A stretch of DNA of 64,000 nt from Cupriavidus taiwanensis (GCF_900250115.1 NZ_LT984804.1:1875301-1939300); one strand, 5' to 3'; shown: positions 51,909-60,772, counted from the first letter of the stretch. Translations and numbers: made by a program. Notes: generated by a model from the sequence alone, not told the origin.

Positions 51909-52445
51909 CTACCACGCGGGCTCCCCCGCGGCGGCGTCTTCCACCGCCAGCGCCACCAGCCAGCGGCGAATCACCTGCTCTTCCTGCGCCGTCAGGCCCG
52001 CCGCGAGGCGGGCCTCGTTGGCCATGACACGTTCGCGGCACTGGCCCAGCAATACCTTGCCCTGCGCCGTCAGCGCAATGGTCTGGATGCGGCCGTGCAC
52101 CGGATGCGGCGCGCGCTCGATATGGCCCGCCTTCTCCAGGTTGCCGACGATCACGCTGACGGTCTGCGGCGTCAGCAGCGCCAGCCGCGCCAGGTCGGCG
52201 CCCGACAGCCCCGGGTACGCACCCAGCATGGTCAGCACCACGAACTGCGGCGGCGTCACGTTCAGGTCGGCCAGCGCCCGCTCCATGCGCAGCCGGTTGG
52301 CCGCGCTGGCCTGGCGCAGCAGATAGCCAAGGTGCCCGCTCTCGCCGCGCTTGCCTTCGCCGGGCGCCGGCACGGCAGTGGCCGTGGCGGTGGCGGTGGC
52401 GATGGCGGTGGCGGTGGCGCCGCGTTTGGTGCTTGTCTTGCGCAT
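51909..52445 (-). CDS. MarR-family transcriptional regulator
   Basis: 178 residues. The winged helix is about 60-130 (LNVTPPQFVVLTMLG, LSGADLARLALLTPQTVSVI, then ERAPHPVHGRIQTIALTAQG). The first 30 residues are an unusual Ala-Thr repeat coded by a hexanucleotide tract. It is divergent from an AhpD-like/GNAT/azoreductase operon with 67 bp between, so it is most likely a repressor of that operon responding to an electrophile, phenolic or oxidant. Confidence 0.88.
   Translation of the reverse strand: MRKTSTKRGATATAIATATATATAVPAPGEGKRGESGHLGYLLRQASAANRLRMERALADLNVTPPQFVVLTMLGAYPGLSGADLARLALLTPQTVSVIVGNLEKAGHIERAPHPVHGRIQTIALTAQGKVLLGQCRERVMANEARLAAGLTAQEEQVIRRWLVALAVEDAAAGEPAW
52378..52419. repeat. 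Seven-unit hexanucleotide repeat (GTGGCG) inside marR
   Basis: Units read GTGGCC, GTGGCG x3, ATGGCG, GTGGCG x2 on the plus strand, and code for alternating Ala-Thr in MarR. As the unit is six bases, slippage would change protein length but keep frame. It may tune the N-terminal arm of the regulator. Confidence 0.85.
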
Positions 52446-52512
52446 AATGTCAGAACTCTTATATTATGTTCGCGCTCTGATATTAACCCAGTTCCGCCGA
52501 AGGAGGCCCGGA

Positions 52513-53007
52513 ATGCCAGATCCGCATGCCAGCATGACGTTCGATTCATTCACCCGCGCCGCCCCCGCCGTGTACGCGGCCCTGCGCGCGCTGGGCAACG
52601 CCGTGGATGACTCCGGCCTCGCCAAGCCATTGACCGAACTGGTCAAGGTGCGCGTGTCGCAGCTCAACGGCTGCGCCTTCTGCCTGCAGTTCCACCTGGA
52701 CCTGGCGCGCCGGCACGGCGTGGAGACGCGCAAGCTGGATCTGGTCGCGGTCTGGCGCGAGGCCGGCGTCCATTGCGCGCGCGAGCAGGCGGCGCTGGGC
52801 TGGGCCGAGGCGCTGACCGTGCTGGGTGCGAGCGCCGGCGCCGAACACGCCCGCCAGCAGGCGCTGGCGCACGTGCGCGAGCATTTCAGCGAGAGCGAGA
52901 TCCCCTACCTGGCCGCTTCGATCGCCGCGATCCAGGCATGGAACCGGATTGCCGCCGGCCTGCAGTTCCCCCCGCCGCCCGCGCAAGCGGCAGGAGGCGC
53001 AGCATGA
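52513..53007 (+). CDS. AhpD-like/carboxymuconolactone decarboxylase family protein
   Basis: 164 residues with the AhpD redox motif Cys54-X2-Cys57-X3-His61 in NGCAFCLQFH, which in AhpD acts as a peroxidase or thiol-disulfide centre. Flanking helices TELVKVRVSQLNG and WAEALTVLG are typical. A perfect AAGGAGG is placed 7-8 bp before the start. It shares an ATGA overlap with the GNAT gene behind it. Function is likely peroxide or electrophile handling, controlled by the divergent MarR. Confidence 0.88.
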   Translation: MPDPHASMTFDSFTRAAPAVYAALRALGNAVDDSGLAKPLTELVKVRVSQLNGCAFCLQFHLDLARRHGVETRKLDLVAVWREAGVHCAREQAALGWAEALTVLGASAGAEHARQQALAHVREHFSESEIPYLAASIAAIQAWNRIAAGLQFPPPPAQAAGGAA

Positions 53008-53465
53008 CTCCCGCCACCGCTCCCGACACGGAGCTCAGGCATGCCGAACATGACACGGAGGTGGCCGCCTGCTTTGCGCTGATGCGGCAACTGCGCCCGC
53101 ATCTGGCGTCGGCCGACGAACTGGTCGCGCGCTGGCGCCGTCAGGCGGCGACGGGCTATCGCCTGCTGGTGCTGTGGGACCGCGGCAGGCCGGTGGCGCT
53201 GGCCGGCTGGCGCCTGCAGGAAAACCTGGTGCGCGGCGTGCATGCCTACGTCGACGACCTCGTCACCGACGCGGACGCACGCAGCAGCGGCTATGGGCAG
53301 CAGGTGATGGACCGGCTCAAACACGAGGCGCGCCAGGCAGGCTGCCGCACGCTGGTCCTCGATACCCCGCTCGCCAACGTGCTCGGCCACCGCTTCTACT
53401 ACCGCAACGGCCTGCTGGCCAGCGCGCTCCACTTCCATTTCCCACTCGCGGGCAACCAACGATGA
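53004..53465 (+). CDS. GNAT-family N-acetyltransferase
   Basis: 153 residues. The acetyl-CoA-binding region is VDDLVTDADARSSGYGQQVM (usual V..E..rG.G.G..L) and a late NVLGHRFYYRNGL matches the A..FY...GF motif. The substrate is not predictable. Its ATG overlaps the previous stop, and its stop overlaps the ATG of the azoreductase gene, each by four bases, so all three are translationally coupled. Confidence 0.88.
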   Translation: MTPATAPDTELRHAEHDTEVAACFALMRQLRPHLASADELVARWRRQAATGYRLLVLWDRGRPVALAGWRLQENLVRGVHAYVDDLVTDADARSSGYGQQVMDRLKHEARQAGCRTLVLDTPLANVLGHRFYYRNGLLASALHFHFPLAGNQR

Positions 53466-54079
53466 CGACCCTGCTTCACCTCAGCGCCAGCAGCCGCGGC
53501 CAGGCCTCGAACAGCCGGCAGGCCGCGGCGCGCCTGCTGGGGCAGATCGGCGCTGGCTCCGTGCGCGTGATCGAACGCGACCTGGCCGGCCAGCCGCTGC
53601 CGCATCCCGATCGTGCCACCGTCGAAGCCAGCCTGATGCCGCCCGGGCAGCGCGGCCCGGCCGAACATGCCGCGCTGGCGCTGTCGGAAACGCTGATCGC
53701 CGAACTGGAAGCGGCCGATGCCGTGCTGATCTCCACGCCGATGCACAACTTCACCGTGCCGTCGGCGCTCAAGGCCTGGATCGACCTGGTGGTGCGGCCC
53801 GATCGCACCTTCCGCAATACGCCGGCCGGCAAGGTCGGCATGCTGACGGACCGGCCGGTGCTGGCGGTGGTCTCGTGCGGCGGCCCGTTCCGGGACAGCC
53901 CGGGGAGCCAGCAGGATTTCCTGTCGCCCTACCTGAAGTATGTGTTCGCGGCGATCGGCATCACGCAGGTTGAAGTGATGCGGATGGAACGCATGAACTG
54001 GGGCCCGGACTTTGCGCAGATGGCGCTCGACAGCGTACGGGTGCCGGCAGGCTGGCCGAGAGAGACGGCGCCGGCCTGA
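53462..54079 (+). CDS. FMN-dependent NADH-azoreductase/quinone reductase
   Basis: 205 residues of the AzoR (AcpD) flavodoxin-like family. FMN phosphate contacts fit LHLSASSRGQASNSRQ near the N terminus; AAGTPMHNF-like STPMHNFTVPSALKAWID and VSCGGPFRDSPGSQQDFLSP are diagnostic. It reduces quinones and azo compounds by two electrons. It is the last gene of the MarR-linked operon, fitting a quinone or electrophile defence role. Confidence 0.9.
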   Translation: MTTLLHLSASSRGQASNSRQAAARLLGQIGAGSVRVIERDLAGQPLPHPDRATVEASLMPPGQRGPAEHAALALSETLIAELEAADAVLISTPMHNFTVPSALKAWIDLVVRPDRTFRNTPAGKVGMLTDRPVLAVVSCGGPFRDSPGSQQDFLSPYLKYVFAAIGITQVEVMRMERMNWGPDFAQMALDSVRVPAGWPRETAPA

Positions 54080-54145
54080 GGCAGCGCCGCCGGCGCGCGG
54101 GGCAGCCGTTGCCGATATTCTCATGGCAAGATGGATTGCTTTGAT

Positions 54146-54166
54146 ATATTCTCCTGAGGAGAATAT
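54146..54166. promoter_or_regulatory. 21-bp palindrome before the LysR gene
   Basis: ATATTCTCCT-G-AGGAGAATAT is a perfect inverted repeat, 26-46 bp before the LysR start at 54192. A related GATATTCTC stands at 54114-54122. It is a candidate autoregulatory site or the operator shared with the upstream azoreductase operon end. Confidence 0.65.
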
Positions 54167-54191
54167 CTTTCCTGCCTGCCGCCCCTCCCTG

Positions 54192-55079
54192 ATGGAACTG
54201 GCTGAACTCGAAATCTTCCGCGCCGTCGCCACGGAGCAGAGCATCACCCGCGCCGCGCGCCTGCTGGACCGGGTGCAATCCAACGTCACCACGCGCGTCA
54301 AGCAACTGGAAGAGGCGCTCGGCGTGGCGCTGTTCCAGCGCGACAGCAAGCGCATGCTGCTGACGCCAGAGGGGCACCGGCTGCTCGCCTATGCCAACCA
54401 GATGCTGGCGCTGGCGGAAGAAGCGCGGCAGTCGATGCAGGGCGCCGCGCCGTCGGGCCGCCTGCGCATCGGCACCATGGAGAGCGCCGCCGCCAACCGC
54501 CTGCCGATGCCGCTGGCGCGCTTCCACGCGGCCTGGCCCGGCGTGGACATCGAGATCCGCACCGGCACCACGCGCGCGCTGGTCGATGCCGTGCTCGACC
54601 ACCGGCTCGATTGCGCGGTGATCGCGCACCCGGGCGAAGGGCCGGCGCGCGCTGCCGACCTGGATGAACTCGCTCCCGGCCTGGAAGGCACCTACCTGTT
54701 CACCGAACACCTGCAACTGGTGCTGCCCGGCAGCCATCCCAAGGCGCGCGGGCCGCAGGACGTGGCGTTGCGCCGCCTCGCCGCCTTCCCGAAGGGCTGC
54801 ACCTACCGCCAGTGCGCCGAAGCCTGGCTGGAGCAGGGCGGCGACGACATGCGCCAGCGCCTTGCCATCACCGAGATGCCGTCGTACCACGCCATGCTGG
54901 CCTGCGTCAGCGCCGGCACCGCGATGGCGATCCTGCCGCGCTCGCTGCTGGCGCTGCACCGCGACGCGGTCGACGTGCAGACCGTGCCGGTGCGCGCGGT
55001 GCACACCTATATCGTCAAGCGTGCCGGCTATGCCACGCACGCCTGCGACGCCTTCGTGCGCGAACTGCGCGACGGCTGA
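54192..55079 (+). CDS. LysR-family transcriptional regulator
   Basis: 295 residues. Helix-turn-helix VATEQSITRAARLLDRVQSN with VTTRVKQLEEALGVALF; effector domain about 90-290 (GRLRIGTMESAAANRLPMPL). It follows the azoreductase in the same direction, and a nitronate monooxygenase gene follows it by 57 bp, so it probably controls that gene. ATG 54192 is preferred over an in-frame start 69 bp upstream, which would put the palindrome inside the gene. Confidence 0.88.
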   Translation: MELAELEIFRAVATEQSITRAARLLDRVQSNVTTRVKQLEEALGVALFQRDSKRMLLTPEGHRLLAYANQMLALAEEARQSMQGAAPSGRLRIGTMESAAANRLPMPLARFHAAWPGVDIEIRTGTTRALVDAVLDHRLDCAVIAHPGEGPARAADLDELAPGLEGTYLFTEHLQLVLPGSHPKARGPQDVALRRLAAFPKGCTYRQCAEAWLEQGGDDMRQRLAITEMPSYHAMLACVSAGTAMAILPRSLLALHRDAVDVQTVPVRAVHTYIVKRAGYATHACDAFVRELRDG

Positions 55080-55136
55080 CCCTGCCGTTCCTCCTCGCCG
55101 CACCATCGCCATCGAATCTTGCCAAGGAGCGCCAAA

Positions 55137-56255
55137 TTGACCCAGACCACCCCAATCGCTGACCGGCTGCCGCTGTTGCGCAGGCTTGGCATCCGCACCC
55201 CGATCATCCAGGCACCCATGGCCGGTGTCAGCACACCCGCGCTGGCCGCGGCCGTCACCAATGCCGGCGGACTGGGTTCGCTCGGCGTCGGCGCCATGGA
55301 TGCCGAAGCCGCGCGCAAGGCCATCCGCGAGACGCGCGCACTGACCAGCGGACCGTTCAACGTCAACGTGTTCTGCCATGCGCCGGCCGTCGCCGATAGC
55401 GCGCGCGAGCAGGCGTGGCTGGCCTACCTTGCGCCACGCTTTGCCGAATTCGGCGCCACCCCGCCGGCCACGCTGCGCGAGATCTACCGCAGCTACGTCA
55501 CCGACGATGCCATGCACGCGATGCTGCTGGAAGAACGCCCGGCGGTGGTCAGCTTCCATTTCGGACTGCCCGATGCGGGCCGGATCCGCGCGCTACGCGA
55601 CGCCGGCATCGTGCTGCTGGCCAGCGCCACCTCGCTCGAAGAGGCGCGCGCGATCGAGGCGGCGGGCATCGACGCGATCGTCGCGCAGGGCATCGAGGCC
55701 GGCGGCCATCGCGGCGTGTTCGACCCGTCCGCCGTCGACGAGGGACTGGGCACCTTCGCGCTGGTGCGCGTGCTGTCGACCCAGACCCGCCTGCCGGTGA
55801 TCGCCGCGGGCGGCATCATGGACGGTGCCGGCATCGCCGCGGCGCTGGCGCTCGGCGCGCAGGCCGCGCAGCTCGGCACCGCGTTTATCGCCTGCCCCGA
55901 GACCGTGGCCGACGGCCCCTACCGCGAGGCGCTGCTGCAGGCGCGCAAGCGTCCGACCGTGCTGACGCGGGCCATTTCCGGCCGCCATGCCCGCGGCCTG
56001 GCCAACCGCTTCACCGAGTTGGGGGCGGCAGCCGGTGCACCGGCCACGCCCGACTATCCGACCGCCTACGATGCCGGCAAGGCTCTGCACGCCGCCGCCA
56101 GGGCGCGCGGCAGCGCCGACTTTGCCGCGCAGTGGGCCGGCCAGGCGGTGCCGCTGGCCCGGGCACTGCCGGCGGCGGAACTGGTCGCGGCGCTGGCAAG
56201 CGAACTCGCCGCCAGTGCGCGCGGGCTGGGAGAGCTGGCCGAAACGCTCGGATAA
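55137..56255 (+). CDS. Nitronate monooxygenase (NPD family)
   Basis: 372 residues, an FMN TIM-barrel enzyme that oxidises alkyl nitronates such as propionate 3-nitronate. Landmarks: N-terminal [19 protein letters not shown], the loop [10 protein letters not shown] with the catalytic His, and [20 protein letters not shown] for phosphate binding. The start is TTG 55137, seven bases after AAGGAG. It is linked to a LysR and to the MarR-controlled quinone/azo set upstream, suggesting a broader xenobiotic defence cluster. Confidence 0.9.
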   Translation: MTQTTPIADRLPLLRRLGIRTPIIQAPMAGVSTPALAAAVTNAGGLGSLGVGAMDAEAARKAIRETRALTSGPFNVNVFCHAPAVADSAREQAWLAYLAPRFAEFGATPPATLREIYRSYVTDDAMHAMLLEERPAVVSFHFGLPDAGRIRALRDAGIVLLASATSLEEARAIEAAGIDAIVAQGIEAGGHRGVFDPSAVDEGLGTFALVRVLSTQTRLPVIAAGGIMDGAGIAAALALGAQAAQLGTAFIACPETVADGPYREALLQARKRPTVLTRAISGRHARGLANRFTELGAAAGAPATPDYPTAYDAGKALHAAARARGSADFAAQWAGQAVPLARALPAAELVAALASELAASARGLGELAETLG

Positions 56256-56286
56256 GCGGTTTCGGACATGGCCGTTTTACCGCGTC

Positions 56287-56316
56287 TTACACAAGGTCAC
56301 GAAAGGCTGGTATTAA
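56287..56316 (+). promoter_or_regulatory. Candidate sigma-70 promoter
   Basis: TTACAC (56287-56292) and TATTAA (56311-56316) are 18 bp apart and lie about 110 bp before the small secreted protein gene. Each box matches the consensus at four of six positions. Weak but plausible. Confidence 0.35.
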
Positions 56317-56424
56317 AAGCCGCGGTTACAAAGCTAACAAGTCGACCCGGGGCCGGAAACACCTTGATCGCCGCTTTGCGTCCATCATTCAGGAACACAA
56401 GCCGTGCATGACAAGGAGTTTGAA

Positions 56425-56778
56425 ATGCGCCCCTCCACCCGCATCGTCGCCGCGGCGGTCCTGGCCGCGACCCTGGTAGCCGCCGGGTCCGCCTCGGCGC
56501 GCGGCCCTCACCATCACGACCACGGCGGCTCCAACGCCGGCGCGGTGCTGGCGGTCGGCGCGCTGGCGGGCCTGGCGCTGGGCGCCATGCTGGCCTCGGC
56601 GCCGGTGGTGGCGGCACCGGTCGCGCCGCCGCCCGTCACCTACGCCCCCGCGCCGGTCTCCTACGCGGCGCCGGAGGTGCCGCCGGGCTATTGCTACCGC
56701 GACTACGACCGCGCCTACGTGCCGTGCGCACCGCAGCCTTCCGGCTACTACCGCGAGGCACCCTACTACGGCTACTGA
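56425..56778 (+). CDS. Small secreted Ala/Pro/Tyr-rich protein
   Basis: 117 residues. A signal peptide (about 1-25, ending SASARG), then His-rich GPHHHDHGG, a Gly/Ala hydrophobic stretch that could be a second membrane helix, and Pro-Val/Ala repeats (PVAPPPVTYAPAPV). It ends in Tyr-rich PSGYYREAPYYGY with two Cys. AAGGAG precedes the start. It looks like a PXPV-type envelope protein; function is unknown, and the His cluster may bind metal. Confidence 0.75.
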   Translation: MRPSTRIVAAAVLAATLVAAGSASARGPHHHDHGGSNAGAVLAVGALAGLALGAMLASAPVVAAPVAPPPVTYAPAPVSYAAPEVPPGYCYRDYDRAYVPCAPQPSGYYREAPYYGY

Positions 56779-56789
56779 GGCCCGCCGCC

Positions 56790-57374
56790 ATGCCGGTCGA
56801 CCGCGACTATTTCGCCGGCCTGTACGGCCGCAACGAGGATCCCTGGGGCATCGGCACGCGCTGGTACGAAGCGCGCAAGCGCGCCCTGCTGCTGGCCACG
56901 CTGCCGCGCGAGCGCTTCGCCCGCGCCTTCGAGCCCGGCTGCGGCGGCGGCCACCTGAGCGTGGCGCTGGCGCCGCGCTGCGATGCGCTGGTGGCAATGG
57001 AACTGGCCGAGAGCGCCGCCGAGCAGGCGCGGCAACGCCTGGCGCCGTTCCCGCAGGCACGCGTGCTGACCGGCGAACTGCCGCAGCAGTGGCCGGAGGG
57101 CAGCTTCGACCTGATGGTGTTTTCCGAACTGGGCTACTACTTTCCCAAGCCGGACTGGCACGAGGTCGCGGCGATGGCGGCCGGCGCGCTCGCCGATGAC
57201 GGCGTCATCGTCGCCTGCCATTTCAGGCATCCGTTCGCGGAGCAGCAGATTACCGCGCAGGCGGTGCATGAAGCGATCGGCGCGCAGCGCGGGCTGTATC
57301 GGCATATCCGCCACGAGGAGCCGGATTTCGTGCTGGAACTGTGGACGCGTCAGCTGGAGATGCGGCTGGCGTAG
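56790..57374 (+). CDS. SAM-dependent methyltransferase (NodS-like)
   Basis: 194 residues with class I methyltransferase motif I FEPGCGGGHLSVALAPR near residue 48, motif II after VLTGELPQQWPEGSFDLMVF, and the N-terminal YFAGLYGRNEDPWGIGTRWY, which is typical of NodS-type small methyltransferases. The acceptor is unknown. It starts 11 bp after the secreted protein gene and probably shares its promoter. In related bacteria such genes often lie with a glycosyltransferase/acyl-CoA dehydrogenase/PIG-L set, absent here. Confidence 0.85.
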   Translation: MPVDRDYFAGLYGRNEDPWGIGTRWYEARKRALLLATLPRERFARAFEPGCGGGHLSVALAPRCDALVAMELAESAAEQARQRLAPFPQARVLTGELPQQWPEGSFDLMVFSELGYYFPKPDWHEVAAMAAGALADDGVIVACHFRHPFAEQQITAQAVHEAIGAQRGLYRHIRHEEPDFVLELWTRQLEMRLA

Positions 57375-57395
57375 GTGTCTGCGCCAGTCGGGAAG

Positions 57396-57432
57396 AAAAA
57401 CGCCCCATGCAAGCAGCGACTTGCATGGGGCG
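57396..57432 (-). terminator. Terminator of the RND efflux operon
   Basis: Perfect stem CGCCCCATGCAAG (57401-57413) / CTTGCATGGGGCG (57420-57432) with loop CAGCGA. Read on the minus strand it is followed by TTTTTCTTCC, so it ends transcription from the efflux genes. It may also work weakly on the plus strand for the methyltransferase gene. Confidence 0.85.
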
Positions 57433-57492
57433 TTGTACTTGGGCTAATCAACCGGCCAGGTCCACCGGCTTATGATCTACCGCCGGGGTACT

Positions 57493-57611
57493 CCCTCTCC
57501 CGCTTGCGGGAGAGGGTTGGGGTGAGGGCCGGAGGCTCTACGAGAGTAAAGCCTGTTGGTATGCCAGTGCCTGCCCTCACCCCCTGCCCCTCTCCCGCAA
57601 GCGGGAGAGGG
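57493..57611. repeat. Dispersed intergenic inverted repeat pair
   Basis: Two palindromes, CCCTCTCCCGC-tt-GCGGGAGAGGG (57493-57516) and CCCTCTCCCGC-aa-GCGGGAGAGGG (57588-57611), face each other with matching inner arms GGTTGGGGTGAGGGC and GCCCTCACCCCC. The whole can fold into one large cruciform. Elements of this type are widely scattered between genes in beta- and gamma-proteobacteria. It lies just after the end of the efflux operon. Confidence 0.8.
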
Positions 57612-57649
57612 TAGCAAACCAGCTGTCGATTCAGATCAGCGAGTCTGCC

Positions 57650-60600
57650 TTACACCGGCACATCCCGCGTCGGATCCGGCTTGCGATCGTCAAACCAGCG
57701 GTACAGCGTCGGCACCATCACCAGCGTCAGCAGCGTCGATGTGATCAGCCCGCCGATCACCACCACCGCCAGCGGGCGCTGCACTTCAGAGCCGGGGCCA
57801 GTCGAGAACAGGAACGGCACCAGGCCCAGCATGGCGATGGTCGCGGTCATCATCACCGGGCGGAAACGCTGCGTCGCGCCCTGCACCACCGCTTCATCGA
57901 GCGACAGGCCCGAGTCGCGCAGCGTGCGGATGTACGACACCAGCACCACCCCGTTCAGCACCGCCATGCCCCACAGCGCGATAAAGCCCACCGACGCCGG
58001 CACCGACAGGTATTCGCCGGTGACGAACAGCCCGATGATGCCGCCGATCGAGGCGAACGGCAGCACCGTGATGATCAGCGTGGCAAAGCGCAGCGAGTTG
58101 AACAGCAGGAACAGCAGGAAGAAGATCGCGGCGATGGTGACCGGCACGATGATCTTCAGGTGGCCCATGGCGCGCTCCATGTTCTGGAACTGGCCGCCCC
58201 ACTCGAGGTAATAGCCTTCGGGCAGCTTCACCTTGGCGCCGGCCGCCTGCTGCAGCTCGGCGACGAAGCCGCCGAGGTCGCGATCCTTCACGTTGATCAT
58301 CACCACCACGCGGCGCTTGGCCATTTCGCGGCTGATCTGCGCGGGACCGTCGTTGACGTCGATGCGGGCCACGCTCTGCAGCGGCACCTGCATGCCGTCG
58401 GGCGTGTTCACCAGCAGCTGGCGGATCGCCTGCACGTTGTTGCGGAACTCCTCCGGCAGGCGCACCGCCGCGGCAAAGCGGCGCTCGCCCTCGAAGATGT
58501 CGGTGGCGCGCTTGCCGCCGATGGCGATCTCGATCACGTCATGGATATCCGACACGTTGAGCCCGTAGCGCGCGATCGCCTGGCGGTCGATCTCGATCGA
58601 CAGGTACTGCTGGCCCGACACGCGCTCGATGCGGATATCCTGCGAGCCCTGGATGCCGCCGGCGACGCGGGCGATCTCGCCCGCCAGTTCGCGCAGCTTG
58701 TCCAGGTCATCGCCGAACACCTTCACCGCCACGTCGGAGCGCACGCCGCTGACCATTTCGTCGACGCGGTCCGAGATCGGCTGCGCCATCACGATCTGCA
58801 CGCCCGGAATCGCCTTGAGCTTTTCCCGGATGGCGTTGGCGATATCGTCCTGGGTCCAGCCGTCGGGCCACTCGTCGCGATCCTTCAGGCTGGCGATCGG
58901 GGTCGATTCGTTCTGGCCCTGCGGATCGGCCGGGCTCTCGCCGCGACCCACGCCCGACACCACCGACTTCACGCCCGGCACGCCCAGCACCAGCTTGTTG
59001 GCTTCCTTCTCCAGCTTGATCGACTCTTCCAGCGAGATGTTGGGCACGCGGTCGATCGCGGGCACGATCGAGCCTTCCTTCATCTCCGGAATGAACGAGG
59101 TGCCCAGCAGCGGCACGATCAGCAGCGTGGCGACGAAGGCGCCGACCGCGCTGAGCACGGTCTTGCGGCTGTTGCCCAGCGCCCAGTGCAGCAGGCGCAG
59201 GTAGTGGCGCTTCATGAAGGCGATCAGGAAGGTGTCATGCTCGGCGCCGCCCTTGAGCAGGTACGACGACAGCACCGGCGACAGCGTCAGCGACAGGAAC
59301 AGCGAGATCGCCAGCGCAATCGAGATGGTGAACGCCAGCGGCGCGAACATCTTGCCTTCCATGCCCGACAGCGTCATCAGCGGCAGGAACACCAGGATGA
59401 TGATGCCCACGCCGACGATCACCGGCGTGGCCACTTCCTGCACCGCCTTGACCAGGATCTCGGTCTTGCTCAGTCCGGGCTCCTTGTGGCCGAGCCGCTC
59501 GAACGCGTTCTCGACCACCACCACCGAGCCGTCGACCATCAGGCCGATGGCGATCGCCAGCCCCCCCAGCGACATCAGGTTGGCCGACAGCCCCGCCTCG
59601 TTCATCACCATGAAGGTCAGCAATGGCGTCAGCACCAGCGTGGCCAGCACGATGATCGACGAACGCACGTCGCCCAGGAACAGGAACAGCACGATCACCA
59701 CCAGCACCACGCCTTCGAGCAGCACCTTGGTCACGGTCCACAGCGCCGCGTCAACCAGTTCGCTGCGGTCGTAGTACGGCACGATCTGCAGCTTGCCCGG
59801 CAGCATGCCGCGCTCGTTGATCTCGGCCACGCGGGCCTTGACGCGGCTGACCACCTCCTTGGCATTGCCGCCGCGCATCATCATGACGATGCCGCCGACC
59901 GCCTCGGTCTGGCCGTTCTTGACCAGCGCGCCCTGGCGCACCTCATGGCCGATGGTAACGTTGGCGACGTCGCGCAGGTACACCGGCGTACCGTTGACTT
60001 CCTTCAGCACGATGCTGCCGAGGTCCTCGACACCCTTGGCCAGGCCGACCCCGCGGATCAGGTACTGCTCGGCGTAGTGCGGCAGCACGCCGCCGCCGGA
60101 GTTGGCGTTGTTGCGCGCCAGCGCCTCATAGACCTGCTGGATCGAGACACCGTAATGGCGCATCCGCTCCGGGTTGACCAGCGCCTGGTACTGGCGCACA
60201 TAACCGCCCTGCGAATTGATTTCGGCCACGCCGGGAATCGAGCGCAGCAGCGGCCGCACCACCCAGTCCTGGGCGATGCGGCGCTCGGCCAGTTCTTCCT
60301 GGGTCAGCTCGCGGTCGCCGTCGTCGGCGCGGTCCAGCGTGTACTGGTAGACCTCGCCCAGGCCGGTCGAGACCGGTCCCAGCACGGGCGTGACGCCCTC
60401 CGGCATGCGCCCGCCGACTTCGATCAGCCGCTCCATCACCAGCTGGCGCGCGAAGTACACGTCGGTGGCATCGGTGAACACCAGCGTGATCAGCGACAGG
60501 CCCGCCTTGTTCAGCGAGCGCATCTCTTCCAGCCCGGGCAGGCCGGTCATGGCCATTTCCACCGGCACGGTGACAAAGCGCTCCACTTCCTCGGGCGAAC

Positions 60601-60766
60601 GGCCCGCGGCTTCGGTGGCGATCTGCACCTGCACGTTGGTCACGTCCGGGAACGCATCCACCGACAGCTTGGTGGCAGCGCGCAGGCCGAAGAAGAACAG
60701 CACCACGGCCAGCACGCACACCACCAGCCGCTGCTTGATGGCGGCTTCGACTAGGGATTTCATCAT
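57650..60766 (-). CDS. Heavy-metal-type RND efflux pump, CzcA family
   Basis: 1038 residues of the CzcA/CusA-like RND proton antiporter, the inner-membrane pump of a tripartite metal or cation efflux system. TM1 starts VVCVLAVVLFFFGLRAATKL, and SVDAFPDVTNVQVQIATEAA is the usual post-TM1 motif. In TM4 the sequence is AIAIGLMVDGSVVVVENAFE. The second Asp and the late Glu-Asn are kept, but the DFG Asp typical of Zn/Co/Cd pumps is replaced. It thus belongs to a less-studied subgroup with uncertain substrate. Six bases separate it from the adaptor gene. Confidence 0.88.
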   Translation of the reverse strand: MMKSLVEAAIKQRLVVCVLAVVLFFFGLRAATKLSVDAFPDVTNVQVQIATEAAGRSPEEVERFVTVPVEMAMTGLPGLEEMRSLNKAGLSLITLVFTDATDVYFARQLVMERLIEVGGRMPEGVTPVLGPVSTGLGEVYQYTLDRADDGDRELTQEELAERRIAQDWVVRPLLRSIPGVAEINSQGGYVRQYQALVNPERMRHYGVSIQQVYEALARNNANSGGGVLPHYAEQYLIRGVGLAKGVEDLGSIVLKEVNGTPVYLRDVANVTIGHEVRQGALVKNGQTEAVGGIVMMMRGGNAKEVVSRVKARVAEINERGMLPGKLQIVPYYDRSELVDAALWTVTKVLLEGVVLVVIVLFLFLGDVRSSIIVLATLVLTPLLTFMVMNEAGLSANLMSLGGLAIAIGLMVDGSVVVVENAFERLGHKEPGLSKTEILVKAVQEVATPVIVGVGIIILVFLPLMTLSGMEGKMFAPLAFTISIALAISLFLSLTLSPVLSSYLLKGGAEHDTFLIAFMKRHYLRLLHWALGNSRKTVLSAVGAFVATLLIVPLLGTSFIPEMKEGSIVPAIDRVPNISLEESIKLEKEANKLVLGVPGVKSVVSGVGRGESPADPQGQNESTPIASLKDRDEWPDGWTQDDIANAIREKLKAIPGVQIVMAQPISDRVDEMVSGVRSDVAVKVFGDDLDKLRELAGEIARVAGGIQGSQDIRIERVSGQQYLSIEIDRQAIARYGLNVSDIHDVIEIAIGGKRATDIFEGERRFAAAVRLPEEFRNNVQAIRQLLVNTPDGMQVPLQSVARIDVNDGPAQISREMAKRRVVVMINVKDRDLGGFVAELQQAAGAKVKLPEGYYLEWGGQFQNMERAMGHLKIIVPVTIAAIFFLLFLLFNSLRFATLIITVLPFASIGGIIGLFVTGEYLSVPASVGFIALWGMAVLNGVVLVSYIRTLRDSGLSLDEAVVQGATQRFRPVMMTATIAMLGLVPFLFSTGPGSEVQRPLAVVVIGGLITSTLLTLVMVPTLYRWFDDRKPDPTRDVPV

Positions 60767-60772
60767 GGCCGA

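Noticed and set aside
54142..54150. TGATATATT as a fifth FCD operator
   Set aside because: It lacks the full TGATATATCA core and the ATAYGGTATGT half, and it is explained by the 21-bp palindrome there.
58160..60754. Plus-strand open frame of about 860 codons opposite the RND pump
   Set aside because: His/Arg/Gln-rich antisense shadow without ribosome-binding site or domain; the pump on the other strand is unmistakable.
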